A stretch of 64,000 nucleotides of DNA, from assembly GCF_000739615.1 (NCBI RefSeq), contig NZ_BATP01000024.1, positions 123,348 to 187,347 of the forward strand. Direction: 5' to 3'. Positions 8,135-16,547 of this stretch are shown in pieces; the stretch's first letter is position 1; the number at the start of each line of letters is the position of its first letter. A program made the position numbers and the translations under genes. A model generated the notes under the pieces. It did not search any database, was not told where the DNA came from, and saw only the letters and a program-made list of their open reading frames with translations. The stretch comes from Haloferula sp. BvORR071. Its GTDB lineage: Bacteria; Verrucomicrobiota; Verrucomicrobiia; Verrucomicrobiales; Akkermansiaceae.

Positions 8135-10675
8135 ATGAAAAAAATCCGCATCCTCCTCTTGCTTCTGATCACAGGCTGCGCCGGAGCCAAAGAGGTCTTC
8201 TACGACCTCACCATTGCCGCACAACACGTCAATATCACCGGCAAGCCTGTCCACGCGATGACCATCAACGGCGGCATTCCCGGGCCGACGCTCCGCTTCA
8301 AGGAAGGGGATGCCGCGGTGATCAACGTGCACAACAACATGAAGCACGAAACGTCGATCCACTGGCATGGCATGCTGGTGCCTCCCGACATGGACGGAGT
8401 TCCCTTCGTTTCGTTTCCTCCGATCAAGCCGGGAGCGACCTTCACGTATCGATTTCCAATCCGGCAAAATGGAACCTATTGGTATCATTCGCACACTCAC
8501 CTTCAGGAGCAGATCGGAGTCTATGGCTCAATTGTGATCGATCCGAAGTCCGGACGTGAGAGTTCCAAGGAGCACGTCGTGGTTCTCTCCGATTGGACGA
8601 ACCGGAACCCCCCGGAGGTCCTGCGCACCTTGAGGCGCGGATCGGAGTTCTTCAGCATTGAAAAGAAGACCGCCCAGAGCGTTCTCGGCGCGGCAAAGAC
8701 CGGAACACTGAGCGACTTTTTCCAACGCGAGGCCATGCGGATGCCTGCAATGGATCTCTCTGACGTCGCTTACGACGCTTTCATTACAAATGGCAAGCCG
8801 GAGGAGTCGATAGCCGCACGGCCCGGCCAGACCGTCCGTCTGAGAATCATCAATGCCGCGGCAGGAAGCTATTTCCACATGAACTGGGCCGGCGGTCCTT
8901 TGACCATCGTTGCTGCCGATGGTCAGCGCGTTGAGCCGGTGCGGATGGATGAGCCCCTCTTGATCGCCATTGCCGAGACTTACGATGTCTTGGTGAAGGT
9001 TCCGGCAGACGGTTCCTATGAGTTTCGCTCAACCGCCCAGGACGGTTCCGGAAAGACGTCGCTTTGGATCGGGACCGGAGAGAAGCACTTTGCGAAGGAT
9101 ATCCCCAAGCCGTTTGTCTACGAAAGCATGATGGGCTTCGACCTGAAGCATCTCCTGGCACTCACGCCCCAGGGAACCATGGGAATGAACGATCGGATGG
9201 TTGAAAGTGGAGCCTTCGACAAGCCCGGGATGAACATGGGTTCCATGGGCCATGGCAGCGACATGGGAGGGATGAACCACGGCGGGATGAACATGAATAG
9301 GATGGATCACGGCTCGACGGAGATGGGTGGGATGAAGCACAAGAAGATGGCCATGGAAGGGATGAGTGAGGAGGTCCACACGGCCATGCAGGGAATGGAT
9401 CATTCCAAGATGGACATGCCGGACATGAAGAAGGAGCAGGAGGGAGACGTCGGCAAGATGGACCACACCCAAATGCGGCACGGGTCCGACATGGGGATGG
9501 GAACCATGGACCACAGCAATATGAAGGATGGGGCTGGAATGGCCATGGGGGCAATGAGCCAAGACAGCATGCAGGGAATGGACATGGGCGGTGGCATGGG
9601 AGGAATGAAAGGCATGAAGCATAATCCTCCAAAGTTGTACGACTTTCTCCTCCGTGAGGACGCGGCACGGGCACCCATGCTGATGTCGGATGGAATGCCT
9701 CCAGACAGGCCATTCTCACCCTACAAGAAGCTCCGCGCCTTGAAGGACACCTCCCTTCCCGACAACGCACCCCGCCGGACTTTTCGCCTGACCCTGGACG
9801 GAGAAATGGGACGCTATGTTTGGATGATCAACAATCGACCTCTTTCACCAGACGACGACCTTCACATCAAGGAGGGAGAGGTCGTGCAGTTCATCATGAT
9901 CAACCGGACGATGATGCACCACCCAATGCACCTTCACGGCCACTTCTTCCGCGTCATCAATGGCCAAGGCGACCGCTCACCGCTGAAGCACACCGTCAAC
10001 GTCGAACCGATGTCGACCACGGTCATCGAGTTCATGGCCAACGAACCCGGGGACTGGTTCTTCCATTGCCACATTCTCTACCACATGATGAGCGGCATGG
10101 CTCGGGTCGTGCGCTATGAGGGCTTTACTCCTGCCCCGGAAACCGAAGCCATCGGCAATGGCGTTTACGAAGAGCACAATCCGTTCCTCTTCTACGGCTA
10201 TGCCGATGTGATGAGCAACATGAACCAGGGTCAGATCACTGCCTCGTCATTGCTGAATATTTTCAATCTGGAATGGCAGGCGGGATGGGATGGAGTAAGC
10301 GATACCGAATGGGAAACCACGTTTACCTACGAACGCTTCATCAACCGCTTCACCAACGTGTTCGTCGGCGTCCACGCCGAAGGCGTCGACTGGACCCGCG
10401 AGGACGAACGCCTCGTTGGCGGGGTACGCTACCTGCTGCCCGGTAACTTTCTCTCCACTGCATGGGTCGACTCGGACGGTGAGGCTCGAATAACCCTTGA
10501 TCGGGAACTGATGCTGACGCCACGCCTGAGCATTTTCGGTGAGGTCGAATACGACACCCGTGACGACTGGTCCTACCAAGTCGGCCTCAGCTACCTGCTG
10601 ACAAAATCCCTTTCTGCCACCGCGCTCTGGGATTCCGACTACGGTGTCGGGGCCGGCTTCACCGTTCGCTTCTAG
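8135..10675 (+). CDS. Multicopper oxidase (CopA/PcoA type) fused to a CopB-like outer-membrane barrel
   Basis: Periplasmic copper oxidase that should convert Cu(I) to Cu(II). The three cupredoxin domains show all four copper-ligand motifs: HWHGM (about residue 76), YHSHTH (about 116), HPMHLHGH (about 595) and HCHILYHMMSGM (about 643). A 150-residue Met/His/Gly-rich insert (about 350-500) of the PcoA kind separates domains. After about residue 660 the protein continues for some 185 residues as alternating-pattern beta strands ending in Phe, like the barrel of CopB, normally a separate protein. The N-terminus has a lipobox (ITGC). A TTG 36 bases upstream would add ERRMKK, a possible twin-arginine signal, so the start and export route are uncertain. 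Confidence 0.88.
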   Translation: MKKIRILLLLLITGCAGAKEVFYDLTIAAQHVNITGKPVHAMTINGGIPGPTLRFKEGDAAVINVHNNMKHETSIHWHGMLVPPDMDGVPFVSFPPIKPGATFTYRFPIRQNGTYWYHSHTHLQEQIGVYGSIVIDPKSGRESSKEHVVVLSDWTNRNPPEVLRTLRRGSEFFSIEKKTAQSVLGAAKTGTLSDFFQREAMRMPAMDLSDVAYDAFITNGKPEESIAARPGQTVRLRIINAAAGSYFHMNWAGGPLTIVAADGQRVEPVRMDEPLLIAIAETYDVLVKVPADGSYEFRSTAQDGSGKTSLWIGTGEKHFAKDIPKPFVYESMMGFDLKHLLALTPQGTMGMNDRMVESGAFDKPGMNMGSMGHGSDMGGMNHGGMNMNRMDHGSTEMGGMKHKKMAMEGMSEEVHTAMQGMDHSKMDMPDMKKEQEGDVGKMDHTQMRHGSDMGMGTMDHSNMKDGAGMAMGAMSQDSMQGMDMGGGMGGMKGMKHNPPKLYDFLLREDAARAPMLMSDGMPPDRPFSPYKKLRALKDTSLPDNAPRRTFRLTLDGEMGRYVWMINNRPLSPDDDLHIKEGEVVQFIMINRTMMHHPMHLHGHFFRVINGQGDRSPLKHTVNVEPMSTTVIEFMANEPGDWFFHCHILYHMMSGMARVVRYEGFTPAPETEAIGNGVYEEHNPFLFYGYADVMSNMNQGQITASSLLNIFNLEWQAGWDGVSDTEWETTFTYERFINRFTNVFVGVHAEGVDWTREDERLVGGVRYLLPGNFLSTAWVDSDGEARITLDRELMLTPRLSIFGEVEYDTRDDWSYQVGLSYLLTKSLSATALWDSDYGVGAGFTVRF

Positions 10676-10733
10676 CTTCCTTTCCCCTTTTCCTGCTGGA
10701 TCCCGCGGTTTTCAGATTTTTCAAAAATACCTC

Positions 10734-10765
10734 TTGATCCTGTACCTAGCTACAGGGCCTAAGGT
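10734..10765 (+). promoter_or_regulatory. MerR-type promoter and operator
   Basis: A -35 box TTGATC and a -10 box TAAGGT are separated by 20 bases, the overlong spacer that MerR-family activators correct by distorting DNA. The spacer carries a dyad: CCTGTA, six bases, TACAGG, at 10739-10756. The -10 box ends 6 bases before the regulator's ATG, so transcription should begin at or next to the A of the start codon and the message would be leaderless. It should drive the regulator and the overlapping copper ATPase gene, with autoregulation. Confidence 0.85.
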
Positions 10766-10771
10766 AGGTTT

Positions 10772-11221
10772 ATGGAAAGGCCCAAAGCATCCACATTCAC
10801 GCGAACCTCACTTGCAAAGGCAGCAGGCGTCGGCATCGAAACCCTTCGCTTCTACGAGCAGAAGCAGATCGTCAAATCTCCTGAGAGGAACGGCTCGGGA
10901 TATCGGGTCTACGGGCAACAGGACCTCGACCAATTGCAGTTCATCCGGCGCGCCCAAGGCCTCGGCTTCTCCCTCACCGAGATCAAGGAGTTGATGGGCT
11001 TGACCGGCAACATCCGCACGCCCCGCCGTCAGGTGCGAGAATTCGCCAAGGCGAGACTCAAGACCATCAGGGAGAAAATCAAGGCCCTCCGAGCAATGGA
11101 ACGCGCACTAGGTGAATTGGTCGAAAAATGCGACGGGAGCGGCCCACTAAAAGGATGCCCGATTGTCGAATTTGTAGGAGGCAAGAACAACAAGTCCAAA
11201 GGAGGATGCCATGAACGATGA
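10772..11221 (+). CDS. MerR-family metal-responsive transcriptional regulator
   Basis: A 149-residue activator: N-terminal winged helix-turn-helix (about 10-75, with [12 protein letters not shown] and GYRVYG), a long dimerisation helix, and a metal-binding loop [11 protein letters not shown] near the end. The loop has eight residues between the two Cys, as in MerR and ZntR, not seven as in CueR. The position matching CueR Ser77 / MerR Cys82 appears to be Arg, so the charge rule used to tell mono- from divalent sensors does not apply cleanly. The C-terminus GGCHER adds a further Cys and His. The gene overlaps the ATPase gene by 11 bases. Copper sensing is inferred from context. Confidence 0.85.
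   Translation: MERPKASTFTRTSLAKAAGVGIETLRFYEQKQIVKSPERNGSGYRVYGQQDLDQLQFIRRAQGLGFSLTEIKELMGLTGNIRTPRRQVREFAKARLKTIREKIKALRAMERALGELVEKCDGSGPLKGCPIVEFVGGKNNKSKGGCHER
11198..11205 (+). promoter_or_regulatory. Strong ribosome-binding site for the copper ATPase
   Basis: AAAGGAGG sits 5 bases before the ATPase ATG and inside the last codons of the regulator gene. It fixes the ATPase start and implies translational coupling: a message starting at the regulator's leaderless ATG would use this site to translate the ATPase efficiently. Confidence 0.8.
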
Positions 11222-13694
11222 CCATTCAAGCTGCCACCACGGCGACAACGATCAACATAGCCACAGACCGCCCGCGTCCCATGAAAACAAGCAAGACTCC
11301 TGCTGCTCTCACGGCAAGACGAGCCAACCGGAGGAAAAATCATGCTGTTCGTCGTCCGCCCCGGAACCGGCCGCAAAGGACGCTACCGTGAAGCAGTCCT
11401 GCTGCGGTGGTCACGACGCCCACACACATGGCCACCATCATGACTCCGGCATCACACCGTCCAGCACGGCGAAATACTTCTGCCCAATGTGCCCCGGAGT
11501 GGAATCCGACAAGCCGGGCGACTGCCCGAAGTGTGGAATGGCCCTGGAGCGGAATCCGGCATGGCAGGCGGCAAAGAAGACGATCTACACCTGCCCGATG
11601 CATCCGGAGGTTGAACAGGATCATCCTGGTGACTGCCCGAAATGCGGAATGCCCCTCGAACCCAAGTTCGTGGCCGATGCCACGGACGACGAAGGGGACG
11701 ATGAAGCGGCCAAGCTGCAAACCAAGCTCTGGATCAGTGCGCTCCTGGCTCTCCCGGTCTTCCTGCTCGCGATGGGAGAAATGGTCTTACTTGGCAAAAT
11801 GCCGGTAAGCACTGCCGCGTCCAGTTGGATCCAGTTCACCCTCTCTAGCATTGTTGTGCTCTGGACTGGCGGATTCATTTTCGCAAAGGCGTGGCGTTCA
11901 CTCCTCCATCGGAGCTTGAACATGTTCACGTTGATCGCGCTCGGAGTTGGCTCTGCTTGGCTCTACAGCACGATCGCCGTCCTTTTCCCGAACCTATTTC
12001 CTCACTCCCTGCGTCACGGTGGAGCCGTGGCCGTTTACTTCGAGGCGGCAGCCGTGATCACCAGCCTTGTGATCTTGGGCCAGTGGTTGGAGGCCCGGGC
12101 CAGAAGCAAGACCGGCCAAGCCGTCCAAGCACTCCTCGGTCTCGCGGCTAAGACGGCTCGACGTGTTGTCGATGGCAAGGAGGAGGAGGTTCCGCTCGAT
12201 CAGGTGAAAATGGACGACGTTCTCCGGGTAAGACCGGGTGAAAAGATTCCGGTCGACGGTTCAATCGTCGAGGGCAGCAGCAACGTCGACGAATCCATGA
12301 TCACCGGTGAGCCGATTCCAGTCGCGAAGCGAACCGGGGATCGTGTGGTGGGAGCCACCATCAACCAAACCGGAGCGTTCACGATGAGAGCCGAGAAGAT
12401 TGGCTCAGCTACGCTGCTCTCGCAGATCGTGCAAATGGTCGCCGAGGCCCAGCGCAGCCGGGCACCGATTCAGCGCCTCGCGGATCAGGTTTCAGGATGG
12501 TTCGTTCCTGCTGTCGTCCTGATTGCATTGCTCACCTTTGCCGGGTGGATGATCTGGGGGCCGGATCCACGCCTCGCCTATGCCATCGCAAATAGCGTGG
12601 CAGTCCTGATCATCGCTTGTCCATGTGCTTTGGGACTGGCTACCCCGATGTCGATCATGGTCGGAGTGGGGCGCGGTGCACAGCTCGGCGTCTTGATCCG
12701 CGACGCCGCGGCACTTGAGCGTGCTGAGAAGGTGAATTACCTCGTGACGGACAAGACCGGAACGCTCACCGAAGGCCGGCCGGCCGTCAAAAGTATCCAA
12801 ACCGCAGACGCCCGCAGCGAGGATCAGCTGCTAGCCATCGCCGCCGCCTTGGAATCATTGAGTGAGCATCCACTCGCGCACGCCATCGTCGAAGAGGCTA
12901 AATCTCGCAGCCTGTCGCTTCCGGAGGTCAAAAACTTTGATTCTGTGACCGGGGCCGGCATTCAGGGGGAAGTCGAGGGAAGGATGATAAAGATCGGCAA
13001 GCCGAGCTGGATTGAAAGCATGTCCATCTCAATTCCCGACACCCTCAGACGTGCATCGGAGGATCTGCAAGCACGCGCCCACACGGTAATCTGGATTGCG
13101 GATGGCGAGATTGCTGCGGGCTTCGTCGCGGTGGCTGATCCTATCAAGGATTCGACTCCTCAAGCGGTGAGGTCGCTCCACGACATGGGCTTGAAGCTGG
13201 TCATGATGACTGGCGACAATCAGGCAACTGCAGACAAGGTCGGAAAGGAACTGGGAATCGACGATGTTCGCGGGGACATGAGCCCGTCAGACAAGCACCG
13301 GGTCGTGAGAGAGCTGCGTGCCCAAGGATCAATCGTCGCCATGGCGGGCGACGGCATCAACGATGCACCGGCGCTGGCTGAAGCCGATGTAGGCGTAGCG
13401 ATGGGGACCGGAACCGATATCGCCATCCAAAGCTCGGGCATGACGCTGGTCAAAGGAGACTTGCGCGGAATCGCAAGAGCGTTCGGCCTTAGCCGAGCCG
13501 TGATGAAGAACATCAGACAGAACCTGTTCTTCGCCTTCTTCTATAACGCAATCGGGGTTCCGGTAGCCGCAGGGATTTTATACCCCTTCACGGGGTGGCT
13601 CCTGAATCCGATGATTGCCGGGGCCGCCATGGCACTCAGCAGTGTCTCGGTGATCGGAAACGCTCTCCGCCTCCGCAACCAGAGACTGAACTAA
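11211..13694 (+). CDS. copA: Copper-translocating P1B-type ATPase
   Basis: Cytoplasmic-membrane Cu(I) exporter powered by ATP, 827 residues. The N-terminal 85 residues are His/Cys-rich (HxH and CC pairs). Two heavy-metal-binding modules follow (about 89-117 and 124-152, each ending CPKCGM) in place of the usual CxxC ferredoxin-like domains. Catalytic landmarks are DESMITGEP (actuator, about 362), CPC in TM6 (about 469), DKTGTLT (phosphorylation, about 514), SEHPLAHAI and [10 protein letters not shown] (about 713). YN in TM7 and ALSS in TM8 are the P1B-1 (Cu+) signature. It delivers Cu(I) to the periplasm, where the oxidase and CusCBA pump encoded upstream act. Confidence 0.93.
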   Translation: MNDDHSSCHHGDNDQHSHRPPASHENKQDSCCSHGKTSQPEEKSCCSSSAPEPAAKDATVKQSCCGGHDAHTHGHHHDSGITPSSTAKYFCPMCPGVESDKPGDCPKCGMALERNPAWQAAKKTIYTCPMHPEVEQDHPGDCPKCGMPLEPKFVADATDDEGDDEAAKLQTKLWISALLALPVFLLAMGEMVLLGKMPVSTAASSWIQFTLSSIVVLWTGGFIFAKAWRSLLHRSLNMFTLIALGVGSAWLYSTIAVLFPNLFPHSLRHGGAVAVYFEAAAVITSLVILGQWLEARARSKTGQAVQALLGLAAKTARRVVDGKEEEVPLDQVKMDDVLRVRPGEKIPVDGSIVEGSSNVDESMITGEPIPVAKRTGDRVVGATINQTGAFTMRAEKIGSATLLSQIVQMVAEAQRSRAPIQRLADQVSGWFVPAVVLIALLTFAGWMIWGPDPRLAYAIANSVAVLIIACPCALGLATPMSIMVGVGRGAQLGVLIRDAAALERAEKVNYLVTDKTGTLTEGRPAVKSIQTADARSEDQLLAIAAALESLSEHPLAHAIVEEAKSRSLSLPEVKNFDSVTGAGIQGEVEGRMIKIGKPSWIESMSISIPDTLRRASEDLQARAHTVIWIADGEIAAGFVAVADPIKDSTPQAVRSLHDMGLKLVMMTGDNQATADKVGKELGIDDVRGDMSPSDKHRVVRELRAQGSIVAMAGDGINDAPALAEADVGVAMGTGTDIAIQSSGMTLVKGDLRGIARAFGLSRAVMKNIRQNLFFAFFYNAIGVPVAAGILYPFTGWLLNPMIAGAAMALSSVSVIGNALRLRNQRLN

Positions 13695-14175
13695 AGTCGA
13701 CAGGCTTCTATGCCAACGACTGGTGAACATCGGAAGGAAGAACCTCCTTCCCTCGTTGGCGGAAAGATCGCCCAGCCTCCCGTGGCAGAGAGCGCCATAG
13801 GCACGGACCTCTTATATACCCGCACCCCCAAAGGCAGTGCAGGACGTTCCTGCGCCCTAACACCCCCGCTGCGCGACATTTAGCGCCGGTGATGGACCTC
13901 CGAAATGCCGGAGAGCCTCCGGCCCTTCACCGGCGGTACGGGCACTGGACGCACCAGAGACTTATGACAGCTCCGCCCTATCCTACAGGCCGCGCTCTCT
14001 TCAATGGCTGGATCAAGGCCTAAGGCCAAGGCCGAGATATCCCACCCAGTTTCCCGCAATCAGGCAACTTTGCAAGGAGCGCTGCGAGCAAGGGTCTCCA
14101 TCGCCTCAAGCCTGAGTCATCCCAATGGGAGTGGCTGAGCAAGCGGGCGGTGTGAGCGGAGCGCTACCCGCAGCG
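13695..14175. other. Long intergenic region between convergent genes
   Basis: No convincing coding frame. The only clear structure is a nested inverted repeat listed separately. The region separates the copper operon from a cluster of small minus-strand genes and may hold terminators for both. Confidence 0.5.
13884..13935. other. Nested inverted repeat, possible structured RNA
   Basis: A 9-bp outer stem (cgccggtga pairs with tcaccggcg) encloses a 7-bp inner hairpin (gccggag, loop agc, ctccggc at 13907-13923). There is a 14-base bulge on one side and 3 bases on the other. No T-run follows on either strand, so it is not a simple intrinsic terminator. It could be an RNA element or a protein-binding palindrome. 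Confidence 0.4.
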
Positions 14176-14448
14176 TCACATGGGCGCCGATTCATCGTCC
14201 GCGGACTTGGGCGTTTTCGCTTCAGACGCCGGCCCTTGCCCCAATCCCAGTTCCTGGGATGGCTGTCGGGGAACTGCGGTATCCAAAATGTAAGACGCGA
14301 TCGTCTTCAGCTGTTCCCGGCTTCCCTCTGGCATTATTGTTCGCGCCATGGTGAAAGCGTCGAGAAGTTCCGAGTAGAGCCGGTGGGGGTATTTGAGGCG
14401 AAGCTCATACAGGCTGCCTATTTCATTTGGTAGCTCTGGTGGCGTCAT
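14176..14448 (-). CDS. Small hypothetical protein
   Basis: A 90-residue product, unrecognised. The first 60 residues form an amphipathic helical pattern (YELRLKYPHRLYSELLDAF, then SREQLKTIASYILD) and the last 30 are polar and probably disordered. The amino-acid composition looks protein-like, unlike the overlapping frame on the other strand. It is the last of four small genes on this strand up to about 15.75 kb, with gaps of 84-320 bases between them. No function can be given. Confidence 0.5.
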   Translation of the reverse strand: MTPPELPNEIGSLYELRLKYPHRLYSELLDAFTMARTIMPEGSREQLKTIASYILDTAVPRQPSQELGLGQGPASEAKTPKSADDESAPM

Positions 14449-14521
14449 GGAGGGTCAGCCTGTTCCTGATCAAAGGAATTTTCCATTTATAAATAATGGC
14501 AATTTGCCACCATTGGGAGAA

Positions 14522-14550
14522 GCCGCCCCGGCAAGCTAACCGAGGCGGCC
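14522..14550 (-). terminator. Hairpin after the 49-residue membrane peptide gene
   Basis: GGCCGCCTCGG and CCGGGGCGGC arms form a GC-rich stem about 12 bases downstream of the minus-strand stop codon, followed by a short pyrimidine tract (TTCTCC). It is weak as an intrinsic terminator but well placed. Confidence 0.45.
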
Positions 14551-14561
14551 CATCTGCTCAG

Positions 14562-14711
14562 CTATGGGCCTGTCTGGTGGACGGGAGTTCGGAGAGGCAG
14601 GAAGGGGTCGCTCTCGACATAGTAGGCGATCCCTACAATGACGGTGACGACAAGAAGCGCGGCGGCCCCAAAGAAGAGCCCCCACCAATAGTCAGTTGGG
14701 TCGGGTTCCAT
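14562..14711 (-). CDS. 49-residue single-pass membrane peptide
   Basis: Starts with ATG and encodes MEPDPTDYWWGLFFGAAA followed by a continuous hydrophobic run to about residue 31. A short polar tail (VESDPFLPLRTPVHQTGP) follows. This is a typical small membrane protein with one transmembrane helix, acidic residues before it and no signal-peptidase site. A hairpin lies directly downstream. It belongs to the cluster of small minus-strand genes. Family unknown. Confidence 0.55.
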   Translation of the reverse strand: MEPDPTDYWWGLFFGAAALLVVTVIVGIAYYVESDPFLPLRTPVHQTGP

Positions 14712-14795
14712 GAATCATCCGATGCATCATACCCGCCGGGCCGTCAAGCGGCGGTGGAGTGGATCCTTGGGAATCGCATGCGCGCGATGGCGGAC

Positions 14796-15092
14796 TTAGT
14801 CGTCCTTTACAAGCTCCTCGGCAGCTTGCCGCAGAGCGAACCGTGCCTCCGAGATGTAATGGGAGGTGGGGAGATGCCTTGTCAATTCCCCCGGAACAAT
14901 CGCGTAAAGCGCTTCCCAGCGAAACTTGCGCAGCTTCTCTACCGTTGGTTCCGGAATGTCCAAGCTCTGTTCAATTGTCCGGGTGATTGCGTCGATGGCA
15001 GCGAAGACCTTCAGGTTTTGAATCTGGTCGATGGGATCAATAGTATCCAACAAGGCATTGAGGGCGGCGAAGTAGTGCTTCATCGGCCGCAC
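14796..15092 (-). CDS. Small hypothetical helical protein
   Basis: A 98-residue product if the GTG start is used. A GGGAGG ribosome-binding site sits 8 bases before that GTG; the internal ATG nine bases later has no such site at good spacing. The sequence is helical and mixed-charge (HYFAALNALLDTIDPIDQIQ, later EARFALRQAAEELVKDD). No family is recognised. Same strand and size class as its neighbours in this cluster. Confidence 0.5.
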   Translation of the reverse strand: MRPMKHYFAALNALLDTIDPIDQIQNLKVFAAIDAITRTIEQSLDIPEPTVEKLRKFRWEALYAIVPGELTRHLPTSHYISEARFALRQAAEELVKDD

Positions 15093-15411
15093 CGTGCGGG
15101 CCTCCCCACGAACTAGCGATGCAAATCACCGCATCGGGGGGTAAGTTGGCGTTCTCTGCCAGCTTTGCCGCCAGTGTCTTCAAAGTCGGATGCGGACAAC
15201 TTCCCCGAGACCCTTGCTCAGCGAAAAGTCGATGCCGCGTTGGGGTGCATAGCAAAGCGTTTGGCTCTGCCGCATCGGCACATACCACGCTGCCTGCCGA
15301 ACGAAGCACGCCCATGCACGTCTTGCGGACGGGGGGCAGACGCCTCAACCCCCCCGCGGCAGGACGGGGCCATTGCTCATTGGAAGATGGATGAAGGAGC
15401 AGCGAATGAGG
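15093..15411. other. Gap without a supported gene
   Basis: Open frames exist on both strands, but none has a convincing start, composition or motif. I see nothing that can be annotated here with confidence. Confidence 0.4.
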
Positions 15412-15753
15412 TCATTCCTCCGGGCTCGCGGGTTCGACGGCGTCCACGGCCGCAACGAAGTAGGATTCCTCAATGACGAACTGAAGAGATAGACAGCCAT
15501 CGGTCCGGCTCGCCCTGAGACCACCATGGCAATATTCGCAGTTCTGCGCCTCCTCGTCGTCCCACGCCTTCTCCAACAGCTCGCGGGCGATACGTCTCAT
15601 TTCATCCGGGATCGGCACCCCGCCGTCTTGTTGGGGGCGCGTGCTGATGTTCCAGCCAACGGCGGCTGCCGCAGCCACAACCTTGGCGAAATTGAACTGG
15701 GCCATCGTCGTCTCGATGGCCCTTGAACGGACTTCCGAGGGATCGGGATTCAT
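15412..15753 (-). CDS. Small hypothetical protein with CxxC pair
   Basis: A 113-residue product. It has an N-terminal helix (AIETTMAQFNFAKVVAAAAAV), a middle segment with IPDEMRRIARELLEKAW, and NCEYCHGG near residue 75, a possible metal site. The Ala-rich stretch may be a weak membrane helix. No family recognised. It is divergent from the Hsp20 gene, with about 200 bases between them that must carry both promoters. Confidence 0.5.
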   Translation of the reverse strand: MNPDPSEVRSRAIETTMAQFNFAKVVAAAAAVGWNISTRPQQDGGVPIPDEMRRIARELLEKAWDDEEAQNCEYCHGGLRASRTDGCLSLQFVIEESYFVAAVDAVEPASPEE

Positions 15754-15951
15754 GGGGAGAAATCATGTACAACTGCCCGGGAATTTCAACCCTTGCAGCG
15801 GCGAATCATGGCGCTCTTCAACGAAAAAAATTTCATCTCCTCCAGACAAGATGCCCCGATCCTGTCGCTCCATGATTGAACCGGCTCGCTCGCGACCCGG
15901 CGGGGCGAGCGGGCTGGTAGATCAACCACCCGCCTTATCCATACTGGAAAT

Positions 15952-16407
15952 ATGAATGCATTGATTCGATGGGACCCGTTCCGCGAGTTGGCTGATGTGC
16001 ATGGTCGTCTGTCCAGCATCCTCGGCCGCTCCCCGCAGAACGGAACAAGCAACCAAGGTGAAACCCCAGCCTCACCGGATTGGAGTCCGGTGGTGGACAT
16101 TGCGGAGAACGACGGCGGCTACCTGCTGAAGGTTGAGATCCCGGGTGTCCGGGAGGATGCCGTTTCGGTCCGGATGGAAGGCCGCAGCCTTTCCGTCCAA
16201 GGTGAACGCAAGCCCGAATGGAGCGACGACGTGCGCTATCTGCGCATGGAACGCGCCTACGGGGCGTTCTCCCGAGTGTTCCAGCTTCCCGAGAACGTAA
16301 ACCCGGACAGCGTGGAGGCCAGGTTCAAGCACGGCGTGCTGGAGATCCACATCGCCAAAAGCGAGGCGTCGAAACCCCGGGTGATCGAAATTAAGGGAGA
16401 AACCTGA
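15952..16407 (+). CDS. Small heat-shock protein, Hsp20/alpha-crystallin family
   Basis: ATP-independent holdase chaperone that binds unfolding proteins. The 151-residue length is normal. It opens with the typical IRWDPFRELADVHGRL, has an alpha-crystallin domain at about 43-135 (PVVDIAENDGGYLLKVEIPGV; later AYGAFSRVFQLPENV with GVLEIHIAK) and ends in a short tail with IEI in place of the IxI motif. It is cytoplasmic, with no signal. The second, exported Hsp20-domain gene follows 140 bases downstream. In the 5' region an inverted repeat (cgctcgc / gcgagcg at 15887-15911) precedes the start by 40 bases. Confidence 0.92.
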   Translation: MNALIRWDPFRELADVHGRLSSILGRSPQNGTSNQGETPASPDWSPVVDIAENDGGYLLKVEIPGVREDAVSVRMEGRSLSVQGERKPEWSDDVRYLRMERAYGAFSRVFQLPENVNPDSVEARFKHGVLEIHIAKSEASKPRVIEIKGET

Positions 16408-16547
16408 GACGCGCCCGCCGATGAGCCTCTGCAAGATGGCTCAGGCAGCAACCTACATCAACGGATGTGGTGGTCCGCTCCCTATACCGAGCGGGCCACC
16501 CGTCCCCACTTCATTATTAGCTCACTCTAACAAAACTATTGTGACCT

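Noticed and set aside
9029..9770. Long His-rich and Ser/Pro-rich minus-strand frames
   Set aside because: They mirror the Met/His/Gly repeats of the oxidase insert (ATG/CAT complement) and have no start signals or domains of their own.
15037..15394. Overlapping frames on both strands in the gap between small genes
   Set aside because: None has a good start, ribosome-binding site or protein-like composition, and they overlap a better-supported neighbour.
15887..15911. RNA thermometer upstream of hsp20
   Set aside because: The inverted repeat is 40 bases from the start codon and does not cover the ribosome-binding site, so there is no sign that it gates translation.
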